This document shows positions 7,901 through 17,007 of a stretch of 43,420 bases of DNA, in pieces. This DNA is from Betaproteobacteria bacterium (lineage in GTDB: Bacteria; Pseudomonadota; Gammaproteobacteria; Burkholderiales; Gallionellaceae). The first letter of the stretch is position 1. The number at the start of each line of letters is the position of its first letter. The translations under genes and the position numbers were made by a program. The DNA lies in assembly GCA_020055845.1 (NCBI GenBank), contig JAGVIV010000118.1, positions 1 to 43,420 on the forward strand, read 5' to 3'. Under the pieces are notes generated by a model. That model was not told the DNA's origin. It saw nothing but the letters and a program-made list of their open reading frames with translations, and ran no database searches.

Positions 7901-9388
7901 ATGCTGTCTCCCATCACCGAACAAGAATTTCACGCGCTCGCAGCGCAAGGCTACAACCGCATCCCGCTGGTCACTGAGACTTTTGCCGATCTCGACACGC
8001 CGCTGTCGCTGTATCTCAAACTCGCCAACAAACCTTTTTCCTATCTGCTGGAATCAGTGCAGGGCGGCGAGCGTTTCGGCCGCTACTCCTTCATCGGCCT
8101 GCCCGCTGACACGCGCATCACAGTGCGCGGCACGCAGGTCACGCTGACCACACCCGCAGGCGAGACCACCGAGGAAGCTGCCAATCCGCTGGATTACATC
8201 GAGAACTATCAGGCGCAGTTCAAAGTCGCACCGCTGTCGGGCTTGCCGCGCTTCACCGGCGGACTCGCGGGCTATTTCGGCTACGACACCGTGCGCTACA
8301 TCGAGCCGCGCCTCGCCAAGACGGTGAAAAAAGATGTGATCGGCACGCCGGATATTTTGCTGATGCTCACCGAGCAGCTCGCAGTGATCGACAATCTTTC
8401 CGGCAAACTCACTTTCATCGTGTATGCCGACCCCGCACAGCCCGAGGCCTACGCGCGGGCCAAGCAACGCCTCGACGCGCTGCTGCGCGCGCTGCGCCAA
8501 CCGGTGAAGATCCCCGAGGCGCCGCAGTTACGCGGCTTCGAGGCGAAATCGGAATTCGGTGAAGATGCGTTTAAACACGCGGTAGAAACTGCCAAGCAGT
8601 ACATCTTCGACGGCGACATCATGCAGGTAGTATTGGCGCAGCGCATGGTGCAACCTTTCGCTGCCTCGCCGCTGTCACTGTATCGCGCGCTGCGCAGCAT
8701 CAATCCCTCGCCCTATATGTTTTATTACGACATGGGCGACCACCATGTGGTCGGTTCCTCGCCGGAAATATTGGCGCGACTGGAAGGCGACACCGTCACC
8801 GTGCGCCCCATCGCCGGAACGCGTCCGCGCGGAAAAACGCCGCAACAGGATGCCGCACTTGCCGAGGAGCTGCTGGCCGACCCGAAAGAGCTGGCCGAAC
8901 ATCTGATGCTGATCGACCTCGGGCGCAACGACATCGGCCGCGTGGCGCAAAACGGCACGGTGAAACTCACTGATAAAATGGTGATCGAGCGTTACTCGCA
9001 TGTGATGCACATCGTCTCCAATGTTGAAGCACAACTCAAACCTCAGCTCACCGCCATGGATGTGCTCAAAGCCACCTTCCCGGCGGGCACGGTGAGCGGC
9101 GCGGCGAAAGTGCGCGCCATGGAAATCATCGACGAACTCGAACCCAGCAAGCGCGGCATCTACGCGGGGGCGGTGGGCTACCTCGCCTTCAACGGCGATA
9201 TGGATGTAGCCATCGCGCTGCGCACCGCCGTGGTGAAAAACGAAACGCTGTACGTGCAGGCTGGCGCAGGCATCGTGGCCGACTCGGTGCCGGACAGCGA
9301 ATGGATGGAAACGCAAAACAAAGCGCGCGCCGTGCTGCGCGCGGCAGAGATGGTGCTGGACGGCCTGGATGCGAAGGTGCATCGATGA
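7901..9388 (+). CDS. trpE: Anthranilate synthase component I
   Basis: Converts chorismate to anthranilate with ammonia or with glutamine via TrpG, the first committed step of tryptophan synthesis. The 495 residues include the feedback tryptophan-binding motif LLES (in [20 protein letters not shown]) and the C-terminal chorismate-binding domain with [31 protein letters not shown] and [13 protein letters not shown]. The ribosome site CCGGAGG precedes ATG. The stop overlaps the start of a GxxExxY gene (ATGA), which separates trpE from its partner trpG. Confidence 0.97.
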   Translation: MLSPITEQEFHALAAQGYNRIPLVTETFADLDTPLSLYLKLANKPFSYLLESVQGGERFGRYSFIGLPADTRITVRGTQVTLTTPAGETTEEAANPLDYIENYQAQFKVAPLSGLPRFTGGLAGYFGYDTVRYIEPRLAKTVKKDVIGTPDILLMLTEQLAVIDNLSGKLTFIVYADPAQPEAYARAKQRLDALLRALRQPVKIPEAPQLRGFEAKSEFGEDAFKHAVETAKQYIFDGDIMQVVLAQRMVQPFAASPLSLYRALRSINPSPYMFYYDMGDHHVVGSSPEILARLEGDTVTVRPIAGTRPRGKTPQQDAALAEELLADPKELAEHLMLIDLGRNDIGRVAQNGTVKLTDKMVIERYSHVMHIVSNVEAQLKPQLTAMDVLKATFPAGTVSGAAKVRAMEIIDELEPSKRGIYAGAVGYLAFNGDMDVAIALRTAVVKNETLYVQAGAGIVADSVPDSEWMETQNKARAVLRAAEMVLDGLDAKVHR

Positions 9389-9804
9389 ACGTCCAAACCA
9401 TTCACCACAGAGACACAGAGACACAGAGAGAAACATCTAGAGATTCACTGACTGAAACTGTGATTGGTGCTGCAATTGAGGTTCACCGAACGCTAGGACC
9501 GGGCTTGCTGGAATCGGCTTACGAGGAATGCCTGTGCTACGAATTGGAATGCCGCAATCTGAAATTCGCGCGACAGCTTGCACTGCCCATCCATTACAAA
9601 GCCATTACGCTCGATTGCGCCTATCGCATGGACGTCGTTGTAGAAAATCTACTTATCCTTGAGCTAAAAGCCGTGGATAAACTATTACCTATCCACGATG
9701 CTCAATTGCTGACCTATCTCAGGTTGAGCGGTTTAACAACCGGCCTGCTGATGAACTTCAATGTCCCTGTCCTCAAGGATGGCCTGAAAAGGATGATGTT
9801 ATGA
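9385..9804 (+). CDS. GxxExxY protein (PD-(D/E)XK-like), inside an inverted-repeat unit
   Basis: A 139-residue protein of the GxxExxY family (the family placed in the PD-(D/E)XK nuclease-like group). The signature is seen as G40-LL-E43-SA-Y46 in [15 protein letters not shown] candidate catalytic set is D83 (YRMDVVV) with E93 and K95 (LILELKAV). Residues 6-15 ([10 protein letters not shown]) are encoded by the left inverted repeat itself. The ATG overlaps the trpE stop (ATGA), so it is coupled to trpE translation. The stop lies 9 bases before the right repeat. An in-frame ATG at 9301 inside trpE is less likely. The cellular function of this family is unknown; nuclease activity is inferred from the motif only. 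It interrupts the trpE-trpG pair. Confidence 0.88.
   Translation: MNVQTIHHRDTETQRETSRDSLTETVIGAAIEVHRTLGPGLLESAYEECLCYELECRNLKFARQLALPIHYKAITLDCAYRMDVVVENLLILELKAVDKLLPIHDAQLLTYLRLSGLTTGLLMNFNVPVLKDGLKRMML
9401..9429 (+). repeat. Left inverted repeat of the GxxExxY unit
   Basis: Begins TTCACCACAGAGACACAGAG and continues with the 6-base period ACACAG. It is identical over 29 bases to the reverse complement of 9814-9842. It lies inside the coding region and supplies the residues HHRDTETQR. Confidence 0.93.
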
Positions 9805-9813
9805 CTCCGCTTT

Positions 9814-9842
9814 TCTCTGTGTCTCTGTGTCTCTGTGGTGAA
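9814..9842 (-). repeat. Right inverted repeat of the GxxExxY unit
   Basis: Reverse complement of 9401-9429 without mismatch over 29 bases. It ends 14 bases before the trpG ribosome site GGAGG. Transcripts through trpE-trpG could fold the two arms into a long stem enclosing the whole inserted gene. Confidence 0.93.
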
Positions 9843-9865
9843 AGTTTTTGTAGTGGAGGTTTTTC

Positions 9866-10435
9866 ATGCTGCTAATGATCGACAACTACGACTCCTTCAC
9901 TTACAACCTTGTGCAGTATTTCGCGGAACTTGGCGCGGAGGTGCAGGTGTACCGCAACGACGAAATCACGATGGAGCAGATTGAGAAACTGAATCCGCAG
10001 CATCTGGTGGTTTCGCCCGGCCCGTGCACACCGAACGAAGCGGGTATCTCGGTCGCTGCGATCAAACATTTCGCCGGCAAGATCCCGCTGCTGGGTGTGT
10101 GCCTCGGCCACCAGAGCATCGGCCAGGCCTTCGGCGGCAAGATCATTCACGCCAAGACGCTGATGCACGGCAAGACCTCGCAGATTCACCACCATAGCAC
10201 CAGCGTGTTTACCGGCCTGCCCAGCCCGTTCACCGCGACGCGTTACCACTCGCTGGTAATCGAACGCGAGACAATTCCCGATTGTCTGGAAATCACCGCG
10301 TGGACGGACGACGGCGAGATCATGGGCGTGCGCCACAAGACGCTGGCGGTGCACGGTGTGCAGTTCCATCCCGAGTCCATTCTTACCGAACACGGGCACG
10401 ACATGCTGAAAAACTTTCTGGAGGGCAAGCCATGA
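9866..10435 (+). CDS. trpG: Anthranilate synthase component II (glutamine amidotransferase)
   Basis: Supplies ammonia from glutamine to TrpE. The 189 residues form a class I glutamine amidotransferase domain: [14 protein letters not shown] at the N-terminus, the oxyanion segment [11 protein letters not shown], the catalytic Cys in GVCLGHQ, and the His-Glu pair in [13 protein letters not shown]. The ribosome site TGGAGG lies just upstream. Its stop overlaps the trpD ATG (ATGA). The normal trpE-trpG adjacency is broken by the 440-bp GxxExxY unit. Confidence 0.97.
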   Translation: MLLMIDNYDSFTYNLVQYFAELGAEVQVYRNDEITMEQIEKLNPQHLVVSPGPCTPNEAGISVAAIKHFAGKIPLLGVCLGHQSIGQAFGGKIIHAKTLMHGKTSQIHHHSTSVFTGLPSPFTATRYHSLVIERETIPDCLEITAWTDDGEIMGVRHKTLAVHGVQFHPESILTEHGHDMLKNFLEGKP

Positions 10436-11454
10436 TTACGCCGCAACAAGCACTGGTGCGCCTGATCGAACAGCGCGAGATTTTTTACGACGAGATGCTG
10501 TCGCTGATGCGCCAGATTATGGGCGGGGAAGTGACACCGACCATGATTGCGGCGATTTTGGTCGGACTGCGCGTGAAGAAAGAAACCATAGGCGAAATCT
10601 CCGCCGCCGCGTTTGTGATGCGCGAATTTTCCAGCAAGGTGCCCGTTACTCAACGCGAGCATCTGGTGGACACCTGCGGCACCGGCGGCGATGCGGCGCA
10701 CACCTTCAACATTTCCACCGCCAGCGCTTTCGTGGCGGCGGCGGCGGGTGCACGTGTAGCCAAACACGGCGGGCGCTCGGTCTCCTCCACCTGCGGCTCG
10801 GCGGATGTGCTGGAAGCGCTGGGCGTGAATCTCAACCTCACACCGGAACAGGTGGGACACAGCATCGACCAAATCGGCATCGGCTTCATGTTCGCGCCCA
10901 ATTTCCACGGCGCGATGAAATATGCCGCGCCGGTGCGCAAAGAACTCGGCGTACGCACGATGTTCAATGTGCTGGGGCCGCTAACCAACCCTGCGGGCGC
11001 GGACAATCAGGTAATGGGTGTATTCCATCCCGACCTCGTCGGCATTCAGGCGCGCGTGCTGCAACGCCTCGGTAGCCGCCATGTGCTGGTGGTGAACGGC
11101 AACGACGGGCTGGATGAAATCACCATCAGCGGCGCAAGCAATGTGGCCGAACTGAAAGACGGGCAGGTGAACGAATACACCGTCACGCCGGAAGAATTCG
11201 GCTTGCAGTGCGCGCCGCTGGACAGCATCAAAGTCTCCAACACCGCCGAGGCCAAGGCCATGCTGCTGGGTGTGCTGGACAATCAGCCCGGTGTCGCGCG
11301 CGACATCGTGCTGCTCAACGCGGGTGCGGCGATCTACACGGCTGGGCTGTCCGATACGCTAGCACACGGTATCAAGAAGGCGGGCGAGACACTTGCCTCC
11401 GGTGCCGCGAAGCACAAGCTGGAGCAGTTGATCCAGATCAGCAACGGGAAGTGA
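10432..11454 (+). CDS. trpD: Anthranilate phosphoribosyltransferase
   Basis: Transfers phosphoribose from PRPP to anthranilate, the second step of tryptophan synthesis. The 340 residues begin [17 protein letters not shown]. The PRPP-binding loop is seen as DTCGTGGD, with KHGGRSVSS, the HPDLVG segment and the DDE-equivalent [13 protein letters not shown]. The start overlaps the trpG stop by 4 bp. Related operons continue with trpC; here the next gene converges and overlaps trpD by 17 bp, so trpC must be elsewhere. Confidence 0.97.
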   Translation: MITPQQALVRLIEQREIFYDEMLSLMRQIMGGEVTPTMIAAILVGLRVKKETIGEISAAAFVMREFSSKVPVTQREHLVDTCGTGGDAAHTFNISTASAFVAAAAGARVAKHGGRSVSSTCGSADVLEALGVNLNLTPEQVGHSIDQIGIGFMFAPNFHGAMKYAAPVRKELGVRTMFNVLGPLTNPAGADNQVMGVFHPDLVGIQARVLQRLGSRHVLVVNGNDGLDEITISGASNVAELKDGQVNEYTVTPEEFGLQCAPLDSIKVSNTAEAKAMLLGVLDNQPGVARDIVLLNAGAAIYTAGLSDTLAHGIKKAGETLASGAAKHKLEQLIQISNGK

Positions 11455-12310
11455 TTTCCGCCAGTGCGTGCTGCACTGTCGGGTGATACAACACTACTTT
11501 TAACTCGCGCTTCATGCGGATGTTCGTCAGCTTCCGCGATTCGTTCATGAATGACCACAGCGTCGGCGACACGGCACGCTCGACTTCGGCGCGCGGCAGG
11601 CGCAACGGGCGCGGCAGCGCGAAAGCATCCGCCACCACATCGAAATACCCTCCCATCTTTAATTCGCTGTCGTCGCTGGCGTGATACACGCGGTTCGGCT
11701 TGCCGTGGCGCAGTGCCGCCACGAGGGTGCGCGCGAGATCGTCGGCATGGATGTGGTTGGTGTAACTATCCTCATGCGCGCAAATGGCCGGGGTGCCCGC
11801 GCGCAGCCGCTCCAGCGGCAGGCGCTGCTCCGCATAGATACCCGGCACGCGCAGGATGCTGGCATGCACGCCGTTGCGCTGCGCCCAAGCGCGGATACGT
11901 TGTTCGGCATCGACCCGGCGCTGCGCGCGCGACGACTGCGGAGACAGCGCACGCGTCTCATCCACCACAGCACCGCCACAATCGCCGTATACGCCGCTGG
12001 TACTGATGTAGACGAGCCGCTGCGGCAAAGATCCGCGCGACAGCGCGGCGAGCAGATTGCGGGTGCGTATATCGCTCTCTCCCGCGTTGGCGGGAGGTGC
12101 CAGATGCAGCACGGCATGCGCCAAACCCGCGATGCGGGAAAGGCTGTCGCGCCGGTCCAAATCACCCGATACGGGCACGATTCCGGCGGCGCGCAACACA
12201 GCGTGATGCGCACTGTTGCGCACCAGACCGAACAGACGGTAACGCCCGCGCAGCAGCGCCGCCGCGCGCAATGCGATGTCGCCGCAGCCGATGATGAGAA
12301 TGCTTTGCAT
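11438..12310 (-). CDS. NAD-dependent epimerase/dehydratase-like (SDR) protein
   Basis: A 290-residue Rossmann-fold protein of the extended short-chain dehydrogenase type, close in style to the YeeZ branch. The nucleotide-binding loop is GCGDIA at residues 8-13, and the segment [12 protein letters not shown] follows the third strand. The active-site region reads [10 protein letters not shown], with no canonical YxxxK visible afterwards, so catalysis is uncertain. Substrate unknown. The 3' end overlaps convergent trpD by 17 bp and ends TSRC. The divergent reductase gene begins 50 bp from its start, so the two may share a promoter region. Confidence 0.8.
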   Translation of the reverse strand: MQSILIIGCGDIALRAAALLRGRYRLFGLVRNSAHHAVLRAAGIVPVSGDLDRRDSLSRIAGLAHAVLHLAPPANAGESDIRTRNLLAALSRGSLPQRLVYISTSGVYGDCGGAVVDETRALSPQSSRAQRRVDAEQRIRAWAQRNGVHASILRVPGIYAEQRLPLERLRAGTPAICAHEDSYTNHIHADDLARTLVAALRHGKPNRVYHASDDSELKMGGYFDVVADAFALPRPLRLPRAEVERAVSPTLWSFMNESRKLTNIRMKRELKVVLYHPTVQHALAEITSRC

Positions 12311-12360
12311 GCACCGATTATGCGTTAAAATCGCGGCCTTCGTGAATCCATAATATCGAC

Positions 12361-13362
12361 ATGACTTTCAAAATCAGCATCCATCCCAGCAACCACAGTT
12401 TCGAAACCAAACCCGAGGAGACTGTCCTTGAAGCCGCGCTGGAGCACGGCTACACCCTGCCCTATAGCTGCCGCAATGGCGCGTGCGGGGTGTGCAAAGG
12501 CAAAATCCTGCAAGGTACGGTAGACCATGGCGAGCATCAGGCCTACGCGCTGAGCGATGCCGAAAAAGCGGATGGACTGGCGCTGTTCTGTTGCGCGAAG
12601 GCGCGTTCCGATCTGGTCATTGAAAGCCACGAAGTCACAACCGGCGAAGAGATCCAGGTCAAGACACTGCCGTGCCGCGTGCAAAAGATGGAAAAGCTGT
12701 CCGACGATGTGATGGCGCTGTATTTAAAACTGCCCGCCAACGAGCGTCTGCAATTTTTGGCGGGGCAATATATCGACATCCTGCAAAAAGACGGCAAGCC
12801 GCGCAGCTTCTCGCTGGCCAACGCCCCGCACGACGACGAGTTCCTGCAGCTGCATGTGCGCAACATCGCGGGCGGCACATTCACTCAGCATGTGTTCAAC
12901 GAGATGAAAGAGCGCGATATCCTGCGCATCAAAGGCCCACTGGGCACGTTCTTCCTGCGCGAAGATTCAGACAAGCCCATCATCTTCATCGCCAGCGGCA
13001 CCGGCTTCGCCCCCATCAAAGCCATCATCGAGCACGCCCTGCACATCGGCATCAAACGTCCCATGCACTTCTACTGGGGCGTGCGCAAACAGGCCGATCT
13101 ATACATGCTGCAACAGGCCAAAACATGGGAGCAAAACGGCATCAAATTCACCCCGGTGATCTCCGACGAGGCCTGGTCCGGACGCACGGGATTCGTACAC
13201 CAAGCAGTGGTTGAGGATTACGCCGATTTGTCAGGCCACCATGTGTACGCCTGCGGCGCGCCGGTGGTGGTGGAAGCCGCCCACCGCGATTTGACCGGCA
13301 AGTGCCGGCTGCCCAACGAGGCATTTTTCTCCGATGCCTTCACCTTCGTGGCGAAAAGCTGA
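12361..13362 (+). CDS. 2Fe-2S ferredoxin/FAD/NAD(P) reductase (AscD-like, CDP-6-deoxy-glucoseen reductase type)
   Basis: A 333-residue electron-transfer flavoprotein. An N-terminal plant-type 2Fe-2S domain has ligands C37, C42 and C45 (CRNGACGVC) and C77 or C78. A FAD-binding domain follows, with PRSFSLANAP (about 143-152) and then GGTFT. The NAD-binding domain has GTGFAPIKAIIEHAL and ends with ACGAPVVVEAAHRD. Databases often name this family after CDP-6-deoxy-L-threo-D-glycero-4-hexulose-3-dehydrase reductase, but no sugar-pathway genes are nearby. A generic oxidoreductase that feeds an unknown partner is equally possible. Confidence 0.88.
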   Translation: MTFKISIHPSNHSFETKPEETVLEAALEHGYTLPYSCRNGACGVCKGKILQGTVDHGEHQAYALSDAEKADGLALFCCAKARSDLVIESHEVTTGEEIQVKTLPCRVQKMEKLSDDVMALYLKLPANERLQFLAGQYIDILQKDGKPRSFSLANAPHDDEFLQLHVRNIAGGTFTQHVFNEMKERDILRIKGPLGTFFLREDSDKPIIFIASGTGFAPIKAIIEHALHIGIKRPMHFYWGVRKQADLYMLQQAKTWEQNGIKFTPVISDEAWSGRTGFVHQAVVEDYADLSGHHVYACGAPVVVEAAHRDLTGKCRLPNEAFFSDAFTFVAKS

Positions 13363-13430
13363 AGGTAGGCCGGAAAAGTTTTCCGCTATATTTCCGCCGT
13401 CTAAAAAACACCAAAAATCCAGGGGGTCGC

Positions 13431-14105
13431 ATGCAAAAACTTCTCTTCACTTCAATCTCGGCGCTCTTGCTCGCGTCTTCACCATCCGCCCGCGCGGAGG
13501 ACAGCGCCGCCATCTTTGCCGCGCCGTGTAGTGAATGGAAATCATCCACCCCCATCGACATGGAAGCACTGGATAAACTCAAGAAAGATTCCGTGAACGA
13601 GCGCCCCGCGAACGGACTGTCGCAGACAAAAAAACAATTCGTCGTTCTGCTCGGCAAAAATACAGTAGGAGCCAAAGACACGTTGGCGCATTACAAAGAC
13701 AAATTACCCAAGACCAGCGAGGGCAAGGTGGACTTGAGAGATGTCACACTCAACGGTTTCAATCTATCGGGTATGAATCTGGACAATGTGGATTTGAGCG
13801 GCGCGGAAATGAATGGTGCTGACCTGTCCGGTGCCACGCTGCGCGGGGCTTTGCTGCACAAGACAGAGCTGCAAGGGGCCAACCTCAACAACGCTGATCT
13901 TGCCCATGCCACAGCCACAAAAACGCGCTTCACCAATGCCAGCTTATGCCAGGCCACGCTGGCCTATACCGAGCTGGAAGATGCCACATTCACCGGCGCG
14001 TACGTGAAGTCCGCCAAATTCGACATGGCCAAGAACGTCCCCAAGGTCATCTATCTCAACGCCGACGGCGTGCTGCATTTCGGACTTCCTGTTCCCAAGG
14101 AGTGA
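13431..14105 (+). CDS. Exported pentapeptide-repeat protein
   Basis: A 224-residue protein with a signal peptide (MQKLLFTSISALLLASSPSARA, probable cleavage before EDS), a short non-repeat domain (about 25-95), then around twenty tandem A(D/N)LXX-type pentapeptides (about 100-195, for example VDLRDVTLNGFNLSGMNL). Such repeats fold as a right-handed quadrilateral beta-helix. The ATG at 13431 is preceded by AGGGGG. The repeat domain is a binding scaffold in known proteins; no function can be assigned here. Export to the periplasm is predicted from the signal peptide. Confidence 0.85.
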   Translation: MQKLLFTSISALLLASSPSARAEDSAAIFAAPCSEWKSSTPIDMEALDKLKKDSVNERPANGLSQTKKQFVVLLGKNTVGAKDTLAHYKDKLPKTSEGKVDLRDVTLNGFNLSGMNLDNVDLSGAEMNGADLSGATLRGALLHKTELQGANLNNADLAHATATKTRFTNASLCQATLAYTELEDATFTGAYVKSAKFDMAKNVPKVIYLNADGVLHFGLPVPKE

Positions 14106-14120
14106 CCGCGGCGGGCGGTC
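14104..14120. terminator. Weak hairpin between convergent genes
   Basis: GACCGC (14104-14109) pairs with GCGGTC (14115-14120), between the pentapeptide-repeat gene and the convergent PAS-GGDEF-EAL gene. The stem is short and has only TT after it, so terminator activity is uncertain. Confidence 0.3.
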
Positions 14121-16949
14121 TTATGGAGGGGATAGCAGGCTCTCCGCTCTGCTCCTGACCAGCAGCGCTTCGAATTCCTCCGCCGGAAGCGCCTTCGAGA
14201 ACAAGAATCCCTGCGCATAATCGCATCCCGCACGCGCCAGTATGTCGCGCTGCTTCTCCGTCTCCACCCCTTCCGCGATGACTTTCAAACCCAGCTTGTG
14301 CGCCATAACGATGATGGCCTCGCACAGCGCCAGATCATCGGTATCGTTTTCCAGATTGCTCACAAACGACTGGTCGATTTTAAGGTAGTCGATGTCGAAT
14401 TTTTTGAGGTAGGCAAGCGACGAATAACCCGTGCCGAAATCGTCGATGGAGACCTGCACCCCCGCGTCGCGCAATGCGAACAGTTTGTTCTGCACATCAC
14501 CTTCCGCGTTCAGCAAAAGCCCCTCGGTGATCTCGACCGAGATACTCTGACCGTGCAGCGAGAGCGCGGCAAGCTGCGCCAGCCAACTGCTTTCGCTGTC
14601 GATATTGTTCTGGCGGAACTGCACCGGGGATTTGTTGACGCTAATCTGGAACAGGGGGGCGTGCGTCGCGCGCCAATGTTTGACCTGGCGCGCCGTCTCC
14701 TGAAATACCCAGTCGCCGATCTGGTTGATGAGACCGGACTCCTCCGCCAGCGGGATGAACTGCACCGGGCTGACCATGCCACGTTCCGGGTGCTGCCAGC
14801 GGATGAGCGCTTCCGCTTTGTGTATCTCCCCGGTCGCCATTTCCACGATAGGCTGGTAATACACCCGGAACTGTTCGGCCTCGAGCGCGCCGCGCAGATC
14901 GCTGGTCAGTCGCATGCGCGTCTGCGCCGCATCCTGCAGCGCCTGGGTAAAATAACTGAAGCGGTTGCGGCCGGCATTTTTGGCCACATACATGGCCTGG
15001 TCGGCATTTTTGAGCAGCGTTTCGATCTCGTCCGCGTCGCCGGGATAAAGCGTGATGCCGATACTTGCGGATATAAAGACGTTCTCATTGCACAGCATAA
15101 ACGAGCGCATCAGACTGTCGATGATGGCCTGCGCGATACGCTCGACACTGTCGGTGTCCTCAAGCGCGGGCAGGATGACGGTGAATTCGTCGCCACCCAG
15201 TCTGGCCACGGTGTCGGATGAACGCACACAGTCCGCGATACGCCGCGCGGCTTCAATCAGCAGGTAATCCCCCTGGTCGTGCCCTAGCGTATCGTTCACC
15301 TCTTTGAAGTGATCGAGGTCGATAAACATCAGCGCCAGCGGCAAGCCGCTGCGCGCGGATTTTTTCAGCTCCTGTTCCAGACGGTCATGAAACATTCTGC
15401 GGTTGGGCAAGCCGGTCAGAGAATCAAAATTCGCCTGCCGCCAAATCAGCTCTTCCGTGGCCTTTTTCTGCGTGATGTCGGAGAACAACGCAACATGGCG
15501 ATGCACCGAACCGTCCGCATTGAAGATGGCATTGATGGTCTGCCACTCGACATAAATCTCGCCATTCTTGCGCCGGTTCCACATCTCGCCCTGCCAGCTG
15601 CCGCCGCTCTTGATGGCATGCAGCATGGCGCTATAGAAGGCCGCATCCTGCCGCCCCGAATTCAGAAAGCTCGGTGTTTTGCCGCGCACTTCCTCCAGCG
15701 TGTAACCCGTGGTGCGGGTGAATGCGGGATTGATATCCAGGATGCGGTTCTCGCCATCGGTGACCATCATGCCTTCGCTGCTGCTCTCGTACACCAGTGC
15801 CGCAAGTTTCGATTTGTCCTCGGCCAGTTTGCGTTCGGTGATATTCAGGCCTGTCCCGCGCAGCCCGATGACCACACCGCGGTCATCGCAGAAAGGCACG
15901 CCGTTCACTTCCTCCCACATGATCTCGCCGGACTTGGTGATGTCGCGATGCTCGACGCGAAAGGGGGTTTTGTTGGCAATAGCACGCGCGACAACATCGG
16001 GCTGAAAATCCCCGGGTGGCATAAATTCCACGGGCGTATGTCCCAGCAACTCTTCCGGCGTATAGCCTTTTACCTCCACGGAACGCCGCGACACATAGGT
16101 GTAAACGAGGTTCGCATCCGTCTCCCACAGATATTCGCCGGCGGCCTCGCTCACATCACGGAAACGCTGTTCGCTATAACGCAACGCGTCTTCCGCCTGC
16201 TTGTGCTCGGTGATGTCGCGGGTGACCGCCAGCATCACCGTTTCACCGCCGTCCTGCATGGGCACGGCATGCGTTTCCAACCAGCTACGCCGTCCCTTTA
16301 AACCGACTACCTCGAACTGCAGCACCCCATCCTCACCGCCCATCACTTTTTTGTGCATCTCGGCAAAAGCGGCGCGGCACTCGGGAACAATGAGCGTAAG
16401 CAATGCCTGACCCACCACCTGCTCAAGCGAATCGGCCTCTATCATCGCCAGACCGGCCGGGTTCATCTCGCGCAGTTTGCCAAAAGCATCCAGCACCTTG
16501 ATACATTCGGGTTCGTTCTCGAAGATGGCGCGCAGACGCGCCTCGCCCCTCTCGTGCCGCGCCTCCGCTTCCTTGCTGTCGGTGATGTCAATCGTGATGC
16601 AAACCAGATACAAAGGTCTGCCGTCATTGTCATAGATGGGTTTCTTGAAGGTATGCCCGATACGGTTCTGTTTGAGCGCGGCATTCCAAAATATTTCCTC
16701 GAACTCGACCTGAACGCCCCCCTCGAAAACCTCCCGGTCCTTGGCGAGAAACAGCGCCATCTGCTCGGGTGGAAAGAACTGGCCGGCATCGTTCCCGCAC
16801 AGGCTGGAAAAAGCCATGCCCCATTGTGCTTCGCAGGCTTTGTTCATCACTTGAAAGCGGCTCGCGGCATCCTTCACGAAGATCGCCACCGGCAGAACAT
16901 CAACCAAGGCCTGCATGGCATTCACGTCTTCAAATATCTTCGGCTGCAT
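14121..16949 (-). CDS. Cytoplasmic PAS(x4)-GGDEF-EAL cyclic-di-GMP enzyme
   Basis: A 942-residue signalling protein with no membrane segment. Four PAS domains (about 10-130, 140-250, 260-380 and 385-505, ending in DIT motifs such as LNITERKLAEDKSKL) are followed by GGDEF (about 510-675) and EAL (about 685-935). The cyclase site GGDEF is intact, and an RSSD inhibitory site lies five residues before it. The EAL part keeps EALIRW, the N of NKSP, EITEG, DDFGTG, KIDQSF and AEGVET, so phosphodiesterase activity is expected as well. The net output cannot be predicted. The gene starts 58 bp after the end of a second c-di-GMP gene on the same strand, so the pair may be one operon. Confidence 0.93.
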   Translation of the reverse strand: MQPKIFEDVNAMQALVDVLPVAIFVKDAASRFQVMNKACEAQWGMAFSSLCGNDAGQFFPPEQMALFLAKDREVFEGGVQVEFEEIFWNAALKQNRIGHTFKKPIYDNDGRPLYLVCITIDITDSKEAEARHERGEARLRAIFENEPECIKVLDAFGKLREMNPAGLAMIEADSLEQVVGQALLTLIVPECRAAFAEMHKKVMGGEDGVLQFEVVGLKGRRSWLETHAVPMQDGGETVMLAVTRDITEHKQAEDALRYSEQRFRDVSEAAGEYLWETDANLVYTYVSRRSVEVKGYTPEELLGHTPVEFMPPGDFQPDVVARAIANKTPFRVEHRDITKSGEIMWEEVNGVPFCDDRGVVIGLRGTGLNITERKLAEDKSKLAALVYESSSEGMMVTDGENRILDINPAFTRTTGYTLEEVRGKTPSFLNSGRQDAAFYSAMLHAIKSGGSWQGEMWNRRKNGEIYVEWQTINAIFNADGSVHRHVALFSDITQKKATEELIWRQANFDSLTGLPNRRMFHDRLEQELKKSARSGLPLALMFIDLDHFKEVNDTLGHDQGDYLLIEAARRIADCVRSSDTVARLGGDEFTVILPALEDTDSVERIAQAIIDSLMRSFMLCNENVFISASIGITLYPGDADEIETLLKNADQAMYVAKNAGRNRFSYFTQALQDAAQTRMRLTSDLRGALEAEQFRVYYQPIVEMATGEIHKAEALIRWQHPERGMVSPVQFIPLAEESGLINQIGDWVFQETARQVKHWRATHAPLFQISVNKSPVQFRQNNIDSESSWLAQLAALSLHGQSISVEITEGLLLNAEGDVQNKLFALRDAGVQVSIDDFGTGYSSLAYLKKFDIDYLKIDQSFVSNLENDTDDLALCEAIIVMAHKLGLKVIAEGVETEKQRDILARAGCDYAQGFLFSKALPAEEFEALLVRSRAESLLSPP

Positions 16950-17007
16950 GTCTTACACCCTATGTTTGTACGCATCCAATCTGCGGATAATAATTCAACA
17001 ATATTTG

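Larger units (their letters stand above)
9401..9842. mobile_element. Candidate small mobile unit: GxxExxY gene between perfect inverted repeats
   Basis: About 440 bp bounded by 29-bp inverted repeats and carrying only the GxxExxY gene. It is inserted between trpE and trpG, which are adjacent in related operons. A gene-less copy of the same repeat pair lies 2.3 kb upstream between rpe and gph. Left flanks of both copies share AAACCATTCACCAC, and the right flanks are both T-rich. No transposase and no clear target duplication are visible. Mobility is inferred from structure only. Confidence 0.45.

Noticed and set aside
15309-16301. 330-codon plus-strand open frame opposite the PAS-GGDEF-EAL gene
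   Set aside because: Antisense shadow of clear PAS domains.
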